A program made the position numbers and the translations under genes. This document shows positions 1 to 7,116 of a stretch of 25,587 nucleotides of DNA, in pieces (the first letter of the stretch is position 1; each line of letters begins with the position of its first letter). Under the pieces are notes generated by a model, which was not told where the DNA came from, did no database searches, and saw only the letters and a list, made by a program, of their open reading frames with translations. The DNA comes from Firmicutes bacterium CAG:95 (lineage in GTDB: Bacteria > Bacillota > Clostridia > Lachnospirales > Lachnospiraceae): NCBI GenBank assembly GCA_000438155.1, contig FR902977.1, positions 28,758 through 54,344 on the forward strand, in the 5' to 3' direction.

Positions 1-8
1 GTCCTCCG

Positions 9-105
9 GCAGCTTATTTCATGTCGGGCGTCCGCCCTATAGAAATGATTGTATAAGCTGCCCTTTGTGAGCAAGCTCCCTCGGTCAGCTTATACAATCA
101 TTTCT
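9..105 (-). repeat. Strong hairpin with an alternative pairing arm, downstream of the last gene
   Basis: Positions 41-60 (agaaatgattgtataagctg) are the exact reverse complement of 86-105, giving a 20-bp perfect stem around a 25-nt loop (61-85). Positions 9-17 (gcagcttat) are complementary to 53-61, so the 53-60 segment can pair with either neighbour. A further short hairpin (gggc-gtcc-gccc) lies at about 28-39. The structure starts 15 nt past the stop codon of the minus-strand membrane-protein gene, where a terminator or mRNA 3'-end stabiliser would sit, but no clear U-tract follows the stem on the minus strand. Terminator function is therefore inference; the pairing itself is read directly. 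Confidence 0.7.
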
Positions 106-123
106 GCATGGCTGAACTGTTAC
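94..123 (-). repeat. Dispersed repeat, copy 1 (27-nt exact match to 22600-22626)
   Basis: Positions 94-120 are the exact reverse complement of 22600-22626, a 27-nt identity. The 14-mer ggctgaactgttac at 110-123 also occurs, inverted, at 18025-18038. This copy overlaps the stop codon (120-122) of the membrane-protein gene and one arm of the 41-105 hairpin. This suggests a family of small palindromic elements placed at gene 3' ends. Confidence 0.75.
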
Positions 124-500
124 TTCATGTTTTCCAATGCTCTCAAACCGGCATAATAGTGCTTCAGCTTCTTCTTCGCCTTGCTGTAACGGCTCGCATA
201 GACCACATAGGTAATCACGCCATAAGCTGCCGCAACACAGAGATAAATAATCACCACGCTCTTGCCAAATTCCATCAGATCCAGCTTATAAACATCATGC
301 ATGAGAGCTTCGAAATTATAGAACAGGTACAAAGCAAAGACAGCTACAAAAGAAATTGTAACTGCGATGATCGATTTCAATACCTGAAATCCGATATAGT
401 CATTCCGGTAATAGTTTACAATGTTCAGATTCTTCTTACCCTCTCTCTTCTCAAAAGCGGCAAGCTTCGTCATCCGAATAATCTTTTCTTCACTGAGCAT
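120..500 (-). CDS. Small two-helix membrane protein, unknown function
   Basis: The product is 126 aa and I do not recognise a named family. Residues 1-38 are charged. Two hydrophobic segments at about 41-62 and 80-103 look like membrane helices, and the tail after 105 is Lys/Arg-rich (SKAKKKLKHYY), suggesting that both ends face the cytoplasm. The ATG is preceded by AAAGGA at a 7-nt spacing. It lies 17 nt downstream of the yvyF-like gene in the same direction, so it is probably the last gene of the recD2-comF-yvyF transcript. The stop codon lies inside a dispersed repeat. Its position among flagellar and competence genes is the only hint about role; I assign none. Confidence 0.75.
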   Translation of the reverse strand: MLSEEKIIRMTKLAAFEKREGKKNLNIVNYYRNDYIGFQVLKSIIAVTISFVAVFALYLFYNFEALMHDVYKLDLMEFGKSVVIIYLCVAAAYGVITYVVYASRYSKAKKKLKHYYAGLRALENMK

Positions 501-517
501 AATCTTTTCCTTTGGTT

Positions 518-943
518 TTATAAGTAACGCATACGATCACGTTCACTTATATTTCTGGACGGCTGTCTGGTCGGTGCAGCAGGCTGCTTATTGACTCCCA
601 TGGCCTCACGGAATCCATTGGTCATTGCTGCCTTACATTTATCACAGTAACGTCCGGAACGGATCATCGCACCACATCCCTCGCAGGGAATCCGGATCGG
701 TGAATCATCTGCAAACTGAAGACGCTCCTCACGAATCCACTGTTGGATCTGGGAAGGTTCCACATTACACTCTCTGGATACCTCTGCAATATCCGCACCA
801 TGATGCTCTATGACATACTCCTTTACCACCTGGAATACCTTTTCCTGCTCTTCCACACAACGAGGACACAGAATCGGTCCCACAACATAATTAAATATTC
901 TGCCACATTTTCTGCAATTTCTTACATTCACGGAATCACTCAT
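518..943 (-). CDS. yvyF: YvyF-like flagellar operon zinc-ribbon protein (TIGR03826 type)
   Basis: The 141-aa protein has an N-terminal treble-clef-like cluster (C10, C13, C26, C29), a helical stretch resembling a helix-turn-helix (about 50-75, with QIQQWIREERL) and a second CxxC pair set (C87, C90, C100, C103), followed by a disordered basic tail. This pattern and its place right after comF match YvyF of Bacillus subtilis (comFC-yvyF-flgM), a protein tied to flagellar gene expression; its biochemical function is not well established. The gene starts 15 nt after comF. The annotated ATG abuts its Shine-Dalgarno (AGGAAGG directly before ATG). A GTG at 931 would give the shorter start MNVRNCRKCG, which resembles family members better, so the start is uncertain. 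No flgM follows in the window. Confidence 0.7.
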   Translation of the reverse strand: MSDSVNVRNCRKCGRIFNYVVGPILCPRCVEEQEKVFQVVKEYVIEHHGADIAEVSRECNVEPSQIQQWIREERLQFADDSPIRIPCEGCGAMIRSGRYCDKCKAAMTNGFREAMGVNKQPAAPTRQPSRNISERDRMRYL

Positions 944-958
944 CCTTCCTGTCTCTAA

Positions 959-1663
959 TTAGTTTCCTCTTCCGATTGCCGCCGTAAGAACATAAACCCG
1001 GCAATCGCTATGTTGCCGAATCACCTGTGCAATCGCATCCACGGTACTGCCTGTTGTATAGATGTCATCTATTATAACAATCGTAATTAATTTTACATCA
1101 TTTCTAACGATTTTAAAAGCCTTTTTCAAATTATTTTGTCTTTCCTGCGCGCCAAGATCCTTTAACGGTGCGGTATCTCCTTCACGCACCAGCCAGTTCT
1201 CCAGTACAGGGATTCCCGTATAGGCAGAAAGCCGTTCTGCAAGCACTGCCGCCTGATTATAGCCACGCTTTTTCATACGCTTTTTATGAACCGGCACCGG
1301 AACCAATGCATCCGGTCTGACTGTCATAAGCCATTCTTTCGTACGCCGGTACATTTCCCACGCCAAAAAGTCCGCATACTCCCGTCTTCCCTGATTCTTA
1401 AAGCGGAACATGGCATCCGCCACACTTGCATACTGGAAAACGCTTCTCCCCTGTATATAGGCATGCTTTCTGTTCCTGCAGTCTTCACAGTACTCCTGCT
1501 CTTCCATAAGCTGCTTTCCACACTTCATGCAAAAAGGCTCTTCGACATAACGAAGCTCCTCCCTGCAGGACGGGCATACCGGCTCCTTTCCTGCCTCGAC
1601 CGGCTCATCACACACAATGCATCTCCTTGGAAAAAGCAGCTCCACAATTTTGTCTTTTACCAC
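959..1663 (-). CDS. comFC: ComF family protein with phosphoribosyltransferase domain
   Basis: The 234-aa protein has two N-terminal zinc ribbons (C15/C18/C30/C33 and C45/C48/C59/C62) and a type I phosphoribosyltransferase fold. Visible motifs are KKRGYNQA (131-138) and the PRPP-binding loop VIIDDIYTTGST (196-207). ComFC/GntX proteins act in natural transformation in Bacillus and relatives, on the cytoplasmic side of DNA uptake with the ComFA translocase; no comFA is in this window. The start is GTG, set 5 nt after a GAGGAG Shine-Dalgarno that lies inside the last recD2 codons. The gene overlaps recD2 by 7 nt, which implies translational coupling. Similar PRTases occur in non-competent bacteria, so competence is not proven. 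Confidence 0.9.
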   Translation of the reverse strand: MVKDKIVELLFPRRCIVCDEPVEAGKEPVCPSCREELRYVEEPFCMKCGKQLMEEQEYCEDCRNRKHAYIQGRSVFQYASVADAMFRFKNQGRREYADFLAWEMYRRTKEWLMTVRPDALVPVPVHKKRMKKRGYNQAAVLAERLSAYTGIPVLENWLVREGDTAPLKDLGAQERQNNLKKAFKIVRNDVKLITIVIIDDIYTTGSTVDAIAQVIRQHSDCRVYVLTAAIGRGN

Positions 1664-3900
1664 ACACGCTCCTCACTTTCCAGCTCCAGTATCCGCCTGC
1701 CAAGTCCGGTATACCGGTGATACTGGTTTTCATTCTCAATCATGCCGTCTACCACTTCCTGACTTCCCAGAATGGTCACACATTTTCTGGCCCGCGTCAC
1801 GGCTGTATACAGCAGATTCCTGTTCATCAGCATTTTCGGTCCGGAAAGCAGCGGAAGCAGTACCGCCGGGTACTCACTTCCCTGTGACTTATGTATCGTA
1901 ATTGCATATGCAAGTTCAATTTCATCCAATTGGGAAAAGGTATATTCCACCAGACGGTGTTCATCGTATTCCACCTGTACGGTCGAGGATTCCTCACGGA
2001 TTCTGCGAATCGTTCCGATATCTCCGTTAAACACACCGCTTCCGCTGTCAATCCGGATGCCATATTGACTCACGATCTCCCATTCCAGCTGATAGTTGTT
2101 CTTAATCTGCATTACCTTATCACCCTCGCGGAAAATCCGGTCACCGGCCGCATGCTCCTTCCTGGACGGATCTGCCGGATTTAAGTATCTCTGCAGGATC
2201 TCATTGAGTGTTTCCACTCCCAGACTTCCCTTCCGCATCGGTGTCAGGACCTGGATATCGTAAGGCTGCGCTTCCACATACCGTGGCAGCTTCTCCGTAA
2301 TCAGCTGGATCATGTGCTTATAGATGACCTGCACATCATTTCTTGGCAGGAAAAAGAAGTCCTTACTTTTGTTATTGAGCGCAATCTTCTGCCCCATATT
2401 AATGCGGTGGGCATTCATGACAATGTCGCTCTCCCCGGCCTGGCGGTAAATTTTCTTAAGCATCACGGTTGGAAAGCTTTTACTCTCAATCAGATCCTGC
2501 AGTACCTGACCGGGACCTACACTTGGTAACTGATCCACATCCCCTACCAGAATCAGCCGTGTACCGACACTGACCGCTTCCAAAAGAGACTGGAACAGAT
2601 AGATATCTACCATCGACATTTCATCAATAATCACCACATCCGCTTCTAACGGATTCTCCCCGTTTCTTTCAAAACGGGCGCGGCTTCCATCCTCCATGCC
2701 TCCATTAATTTCCAGCATCCGGTGGATCGTCCTTGCCTCATAACCAGTCGCTTCCGTCATCCGCTTCGCTGCTCTTCCCGTCGGTGCTGCCAGCAGAATG
2801 TCCATTCCTTCTTCATCAAAGTAACGGATAATCGTGTTAATTGTTGTCGTTTTTCCTGTTCCGGGACCACCGGAAAGAATCATGATGCCATGCTTCACGC
2901 ATTCCAGAACCGCGTCCTTTTGCAGCTCATCGAGTTCTAAGCCCTGCTCCTTTAAGATACGCTGCAGAATCGTTTCAATTCGTTTTTCCTCCGAATCAAG
3001 AAGCTCTGACTCCATCAGGACATTCAGCTCCCGCAGCATTCTTGCGCAGTTCAGCTCCGCATAATAATAGGAAAATGCATAGACCTCCGGCTCATCAGTT
3101 GTCTTTTTCACGACGACCTTATGATCCATATGCAGGTTCTGAATCTGTGCACGGATCGCTTCCTCAGGTACCTGCAACAGATCTGCACTCCTTAGCACCA
3201 GCACTCTCATCGGCAGGAACATATGTCCCTCGAGGGACGCCTGCAGCAGTGTGTAAAGAATTCCGCTCCGGATCCGGTAATCCGAATCTGTATGAATACC
3301 AATCTTCTCTGCAATTTCATCAGCAAGCCGGAAGCCGACTCCCTGAATATCCTCCGCAAGCCGGTACGGGTTCTCTTTCAGAATTCCATACATCCCCATT
3401 CCGTATTTTTCGTAGATTTTCACAGCCAGTGTATTGGTAATTCCATATTTCTGCAAAAATAGAAAAGCCTCACGGATTTCCCTTTTCTCAATCATCTGAT
3501 CTGTAATCTGCTGTGCGATCCGCTCACTGATTCCTTTGACTTCAACCAGACGCTCCGGCTCTTCTTCAATAACACGAAAGGTATCCTTGCCGAACCTCTT
3601 CACAATACGCTTCGCCAGCGCCTCACCGACACCTTTGATGGCACCGGATCCCAGATAACGTTCCATACTGAGCAGATCATCCGGCTCCACAACTTTGAAG
3701 CTATTTGCCTTGAACTGAAAGCCATAGCTTGGATGCTCCACATATTCACCGGTAATCTCCAGATTCTCTCCGTTATCTACACCCCGAAAGATCCCTACGC
3801 AAATTTCTTCCTCATCATCCACATTCATGGACAGTACCGCATAGCCATTGTCCTTATTCTGATAAATGATATGATCCACATATCCCTTAATCGTTTCCAA
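1657..3900 (-). CDS. recD2: RecD2-family ATP-dependent 5'-3' DNA helicase
   Basis: From the chosen start this is 747 aa, normal for RecD2, the RecD-like helicase of bacteria without RecBCD. Domains in order are an N-terminal OB-like region (1-70), helix-hairpin-helix repeats (about 85-205), RecA-like motor 1 with Walker A GGPGTGKTT (344-352) and Walker B with DE at 426-427, an SH3-like insert, and motor 2 ending with AYAITIHKSQGSEY and LLYTAVTRA. The frame can be read upstream to a TTG at 3915, but that codon has no Shine-Dalgarno. A TTG at 3900 has AGGGA 7 nt before it and gives METIKGYVDHI, the usual family N-terminus. Its role is probably DNA repair or replication-fork maintenance. It precedes comF with a 7-nt overlap. 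Confidence 0.92.
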   Translation of the reverse strand: METIKGYVDHIIYQNKDNGYAVLSMNVDDEEEICVGIFRGVDNGENLEITGEYVEHPSYGFQFKANSFKVVEPDDLLSMERYLGSGAIKGVGEALAKRIVKRFGKDTFRVIEEEPERLVEVKGISERIAQQITDQMIEKREIREAFLFLQKYGITNTLAVKIYEKYGMGMYGILKENPYRLAEDIQGVGFRLADEIAEKIGIHTDSDYRIRSGILYTLLQASLEGHMFLPMRVLVLRSADLLQVPEEAIRAQIQNLHMDHKVVVKKTTDEPEVYAFSYYYAELNCARMLRELNVLMESELLDSEEKRIETILQRILKEQGLELDELQKDAVLECVKHGIMILSGGPGTGKTTTINTIIRYFDEEGMDILLAAPTGRAAKRMTEATGYEARTIHRMLEINGGMEDGSRARFERNGENPLEADVVIIDEMSMVDIYLFQSLLEAVSVGTRLILVGDVDQLPSVGPGQVLQDLIESKSFPTVMLKKIYRQAGESDIVMNAHRINMGQKIALNNKSKDFFFLPRNDVQVIYKHMIQLITEKLPRYVEAQPYDIQVLTPMRKGSLGVETLNEILQRYLNPADPSRKEHAAGDRIFREGDKVMQIKNNYQLEWEIVSQYGIRIDSGSGVFNGDIGTIRRIREESSTVQVEYDEHRLVEYTFSQLDEIELAYAITIHKSQGSEYPAVLLPLLSGPKMLMNRNLLYTAVTRARKCVTILGSQEVVDGMIENENQYHRYTGLGRRILELESEERVW

Positions 3901-3922
3901 ATATCTGTCCCTCAAACTTAAT

Positions 3923-3960
3923 ACTGGCTGCTTCGTGGAAAACTCACGTAAGCAGCCAGT
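3923..3960 (-). terminator. Hairpin between flgJ-like gene and recD2, probable terminator
   Basis: actggctgctt (3923-3933) pairs with aagcagccagt (3950-3960) over 11 bp, and cgtg (3934-3937) extends the stem with cacg (3945-3948) past a one-base bulge. On the plus strand the stem is followed by tttttctt. On the minus strand, where the genes are, it is followed by the weaker attaagttt. It probably ends or attenuates the mbl-flagellar transcript before recD2; partial readthrough is plausible. Confidence 0.6.
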
Positions 3961-3985
3961 TTTTCTTGTCCATTATGAAATATTG

Positions 3986-4342
3986 TCAGTCAATTCCGTA
4001 ATTACGTTTCATCTGCTCATACAGAGTCTGCGCAAGTCCCAGGCCCTGCGTCTCGGTAGATGTCTCTGCAAGCTTTTGGATCGTCTCATCCTTAAAATAA
4101 CTTACCAGATTGTTATCGGTGCCTGATGACTCATCCTTAACACAGTCTACCGTCTTCTGCATTTCCTTAAATACCTGTTCAAGGAAGTATGCCTCGAACT
4201 GTTTACATGCATCTAAAAGCTCATCCTCCGTTGCTGTCGCATAATCGGTATTGTTAATCTGATCCTTTAATTTTGTCTCTGATATGTTCTGTTCCTGCAG
4301 ATAATCTGCATACGCAGAAGATCCAATTCCACTAATCTCCAT
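3986..4342 (-). CDS. flgJ: FlgJ-like rod-binding protein lacking a hydrolase domain
   Basis: The product is 118 aa and consists essentially of the rod-binding domain (PF10135 type). The conserved block LLDACKQFEAYFLEQVFKEM (about 44-63) is the family hallmark and is followed by a helical C-terminus. Proteobacterial FlgJ carries a C-terminal peptidoglycan hydrolase; it is absent here, as in many Gram-positives. The protein probably caps or scaffolds rod assembly with the two rod proteins encoded just upstream. The frame is open to an ATG at 4369, but the GGAGG Shine-Dalgarno lies between that codon and the ATG at 4342 (6-nt spacing), which I take as the start. It lies 40 nt after flgG/flhP. 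Confidence 0.85.
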   Translation of the reverse strand: MEISGIGSSAYADYLQEQNISETKLKDQINNTDYATATEDELLDACKQFEAYFLEQVFKEMQKTVDCVKDESSGTDNNLVSYFKDETIQKLAETSTETQGLGLAQTLYEQMKRNYGID

Positions 4343-4382
4343 CTTCATCCTCCGATCCCGCATCCACACTGTGTTCTAAAGA

Positions 4383-5201
4383 TTATCTCTTAAGATTGTT
4401 GGCTGTCTGCATCATCTCATCGGTTGTTGTAATTGCCTTGGAATTCATTTCATAAGCACGCTGTGCCACAATTAAGTTGACCATTTCGGTGGCAACCTGC
4501 ACATTGGAACCTTCAAGATACCCCTGCACCATCTTGCTCTTCTTAACGGAATTGTTAGTTGACTCGTTCAGTGCCTGGCCACTGGCTCCGGTCACCGCCC
4601 ACAGGCTGTCACCCTGCCGCTCCAGACCACCGGGATTGTTAAACTGAAACATACCAATCTGCATGCCGATTGGCCGCGGATTATTATTGGCATCCGGATA
4701 ACAGATTCTTCCGTCCCCGGTAATGGTAATTCTGCTTGTTACATAACTGTTGTTCAGGGTAATGGCTTTTCCTGAAGAATCCAGAACCGGAAGTCCGTCT
4801 GTCGTTGTCAGCATCATGCCGTTAGCTCCGTTCGTTGCCCAGGTAAAGTCACCGTTTCTGGTATAGTAAGTATTTCCATCTTCTCCACGGATTGCAAAGA
4901 AGCCCTCTCCTTGGATTGCAAAAGAGGTATCACTGGCAGAATCCAGTAGGCTTCCCTGTGTAAAAATGGAATTGATCGAGGAATTCCGCACACCAAGTCC
5001 TACCTGGGAGCTGGTCGGCTTCGGATCTCCGTTCGCCGTGGTGGTTGCTGTCTGAAGTGTCTGATATAACAGAGACTTGAACTGTGCAGCCTGTGTCTTA
5101 TATCCCATTGTATTTACATTGGCAAGATTGTTGGCAATGGTATCCACATTCGTCTGCTGTGCATTCATACCTGTTGCTGCTGTCCATAAACTTCTAACCA
5201 T
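4383..5201 (-). CDS. flhP: Flagellar rod protein, FlgG/FlhP type
   Basis: The 272-aa protein has the axial rod/hook signature at both ends: an N-terminal coiled segment with NNLANVNTMGYK (27-38) and a C-terminal EGSNVQVATEMVNLIVAQRAY. The central beta domain carries the typical FAIQGEGFFAI and YYTRNGDFTW segments. It should form the distal rod of the flagellum, exported by the flagellar type III system, hence no Sec signal. An AGGAGG site lies 9 nt before ATG, and the gene follows the first rod gene by 13 nt. The order mbl-flhO-flhP is that of Bacillus subtilis, which guides the symbol; flgG is the equivalent name elsewhere. Confidence 0.9.
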   Translation of the reverse strand: MVRSLWTAATGMNAQQTNVDTIANNLANVNTMGYKTQAAQFKSLLYQTLQTATTTANGDPKPTSSQVGLGVRNSSINSIFTQGSLLDSASDTSFAIQGEGFFAIRGEDGNTYYTRNGDFTWATNGANGMMLTTTDGLPVLDSSGKAITLNNSYVTSRITITGDGRICYPDANNNPRPIGMQIGMFQFNNPGGLERQGDSLWAVTGASGQALNESTNNSVKKSKMVQGYLEGSNVQVATEMVNLIVAQRAYEMNSKAITTTDEMMQTANNLKR

Positions 5202-5214
5202 GTCCTGCTACCTC

Positions 5215-5991
5215 CTATACTTTGCCAAGCTGGTTGGCTGCAATATCAAGTGTTCCGTCATATGTAGTAATGACCTTCTGATTCGTCTCATATGCTCTGG
5301 AAACCGTAATCATATTTACCATTTCTGTCACTACAGAAATATTCGAGGTCTCCAGATATCCGGCATATACCTTCGCTGTGGCATCCTTCTTTGTTGCACC
5401 GTCAATCGGTTCAAAGTAATTCTCGCCATAACGCTTCAGATAATTATAATCTTCAAAATCCGTAACCTGAATCGTGGCTGCGACTTTACCATCCTGAATG
5501 ACCTGTCCCTGTACATTGATCTGGGTGTCCTTCAGCGGATCAATCTTCACCGGCTGTCCATTCGTTCCAAGAACACGGTCTCCATCCTGTGTCACCAGTT
5601 CTCCGGATTCATTCAGGGTAAAGTTCCCATCTCTGGTATATTTCACAGAGGTTTCCCCCTGCTTATCGGTAAATTCCACTGCAAAGAATCCCTTATCGGT
5701 CAATGCCAGGTCGTAAGGATTCTCTGTTGTCTTCAAAGGTCCCTGGGAAAAATCTGTATAGCCTTCACCAATCTTCACACCCGGGTTATGCACACCGGTT
5801 CTCTTCGCCAGACGGTATCCTTCGGAGTTATCCTTGATTTTGTACGCAAGGATCGAATCGAAAGACTGTGCCGTAGCACCTTCCTTCTTATATCCGTTGG
5901 TATCCGCATTGGCCAGATTGTTGGTCAGCACATCCATTCTATGTTCCTGATTGATCATGCCAGTATAGGCGGTATACAATCCTTTAACCAT
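5215..5991 (-). CDS. flhO: Flagellar rod protein, FlgF/FlhO type
   Basis: The 258-aa protein begins MVKGLYTAYTGM and has the conserved TNNLANADTNGYKKEG block (23-38). The middle domain contains DLALTDKGFFAV and YTRDGNFTLNESGEL, and it ends with YLETSNISVVTEMVNMITVSRAYE plus a terminal coiled segment. It is a paralogue of the next gene and is likely the proximal rod subunit. AAAGGAG precedes the ATG by 6 nt. It lies 45 nt downstream of mbl and 13 nt upstream of flhP, so the three are probably co-transcribed. Distinguishing FlgF from FlgG by sequence alone is uncertain; gene order supports FlhO. Confidence 0.88.
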   Translation of the reverse strand: MVKGLYTAYTGMINQEHRMDVLTNNLANADTNGYKKEGATAQSFDSILAYKIKDNSEGYRLAKRTGVHNPGVKIGEGYTDFSQGPLKTTENPYDLALTDKGFFAVEFTDKQGETSVKYTRDGNFTLNESGELVTQDGDRVLGTNGQPVKIDPLKDTQINVQGQVIQDGKVAATIQVTDFEDYNYLKRYGENYFEPIDGATKKDATAKVYAGYLETSNISVVTEMVNMITVSRAYETNQKVITTYDGTLDIAANQLGKV

Positions 5992-6036
5992 CCTGTTCTC
6001 CTTTAATCATAACTGTTCCGTACCTCACAGTTATCT

Positions 6037-7029
6037 TTAATCTTCTTTATAGCCTGCTAAAAATTCTACATACTTACCGGTTCCGATTGCCACTGCAGTC
6101 ATCGGATCCTCTGCGGTCATCGTATTGATTCCGGTCTTCTCTGCAATGAGGTCTTCAAGACCACGGAGCAGGGAACCGCCACCGGTAAGAACGATACCGC
6201 GGTCTGCAATATCGGCTGCCAGTTCCGGAGGAGTCTTCTCTAAAACACTGTGGATCGTTTCAATAATCTGTGAAGTTGCCTCACGAAGCGCTTCTTCGGT
6301 TTCCTCGGAAGAAACGGTAATGGTCTTCGGCAGACCGGTTACCAGATTACGTCCACGGACATCCATGTAGTCTACTTCCGCACGCTTATAAGCGGAACCA
6401 ATCTTAATCTTAATGTCCTCTGCGGTTCTTTCACCAATCAGAAGATTATGTTTCTTACGCATATAGCGGACAAGCGCCTCATCGAAATCATCACCGGCGA
6501 TCTTAATGGATGCACTGACAACCGTACCCCCCAGAGAAATAACTGCAATATCGGAAGTACCACCGCCAATATCCACAATCATGTTTCCACAGGGCTTGGA
6601 AATATCAATTCCTGCACCAATCGCTGCTGCAATCGGCTCTTCGATAATGGATACTTCACGTGCACCGGCCTGCAGAGTCGCATCTTCAACAGCCTTCCTC
6701 TCTACCTGGGTAACTCCGCTCGGTACACAGACCGCAATACGGGGCTTCCGGAATGCCTTCCGTCCCATTGCCTTCTGAATGAAATATTTCATCATCTGTT
6801 CTGTGACGCGGTAATCGGAAATAACACCCTGACGCAGAGGGCGCACGGCAATAATATTGCCCGGTGTTCTTCCAAGCATCAGTCTGGCATCCTCACCAAT
6901 TGCCATAATCTTATCTGTATCTCTATCAAAAGCCACAACAGAGGGCTCCTTAAGGACGACTCCTCTTCCTCTGATGTAAACAAGAATACTTGCTGTTCCT
7001 AAATCAATACCGATATCTGTGTACTGCAT
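6037..7029 (-). CDS. mbl: MreB/Mbl actin-like cell-shape protein
   Basis: The protein is 330 aa from the chosen ATG. Actin-fold signatures are visible: phosphate-1 loop IGIDLGTASILV (6-17), phosphate-2 loop DIGGGTSDIAVIS near 160, and the adenosine motif VLTGGGSLLRGLE near 285. It polymerises under the membrane and guides lateral wall synthesis. Adjacency to flhO/flhP matches Bacillus mbl rather than mreB, which sits with mreCD. Two ATGs are close together. AAAGGGG is only 3 nt from the first (7035) but 9 nt from the second (7029), and the second gives MQYTDIGIDLGTA, which aligns with the family start. It is first in the flagellar rod transcript, behind a sigma-A promoter. Confidence 0.93.
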   Translation of the reverse strand: MQYTDIGIDLGTASILVYIRGRGVVLKEPSVVAFDRDTDKIMAIGEDARLMLGRTPGNIIAVRPLRQGVISDYRVTEQMMKYFIQKAMGRKAFRKPRIAVCVPSGVTQVERKAVEDATLQAGAREVSIIEEPIAAAIGAGIDISKPCGNMIVDIGGGTSDIAVISLGGTVVSASIKIAGDDFDEALVRYMRKKHNLLIGERTAEDIKIKIGSAYKRAEVDYMDVRGRNLVTGLPKTITVSSEETEEALREATSQIIETIHSVLEKTPPELAADIADRGIVLTGGGSLLRGLEDLIAEKTGINTMTAEDPMTAVAIGTGKYVEFLAGYKED

Positions 7030-7071
7030 TTTCATGTACCCCTTTCTATTCTCACAGCATAATTAATGAAT

Positions 7072-7099
7072 ATTATAACCCATACCATAATATTTTCAA
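7072..7099 (-). promoter_or_regulatory. Sigma-A promoter of mbl and flagellar rod operon
   Basis: On the minus strand TTGAAA (7094-7099) and a perfect TATAAT (7072-7077) are separated by 16 nt. The -10 lies about 40 nt upstream of the mbl start. The housekeeping-type match suggests that these rod genes are expressed with mbl rather than only from a flagellar sigma-28 promoter. Confidence 0.65.
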
Positions 7100-7116
7100 A
7101 GGGATTTCATAAATTT

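Noticed and set aside
3923..3970. Plus-strand terminator (stem followed by tttttctt)
   Set aside because: The T-tract is better on the plus strand, but no plus-strand gene lies upstream, so I list the hairpin for the minus-strand transcript only.
5077..6006. A 309-codon open frame on the plus strand opposite the two flagellar rod genes
   Set aside because: It lies wholly antisense to genes with clear family signatures, has no good ribosome binding site and its translation resembles no protein family.
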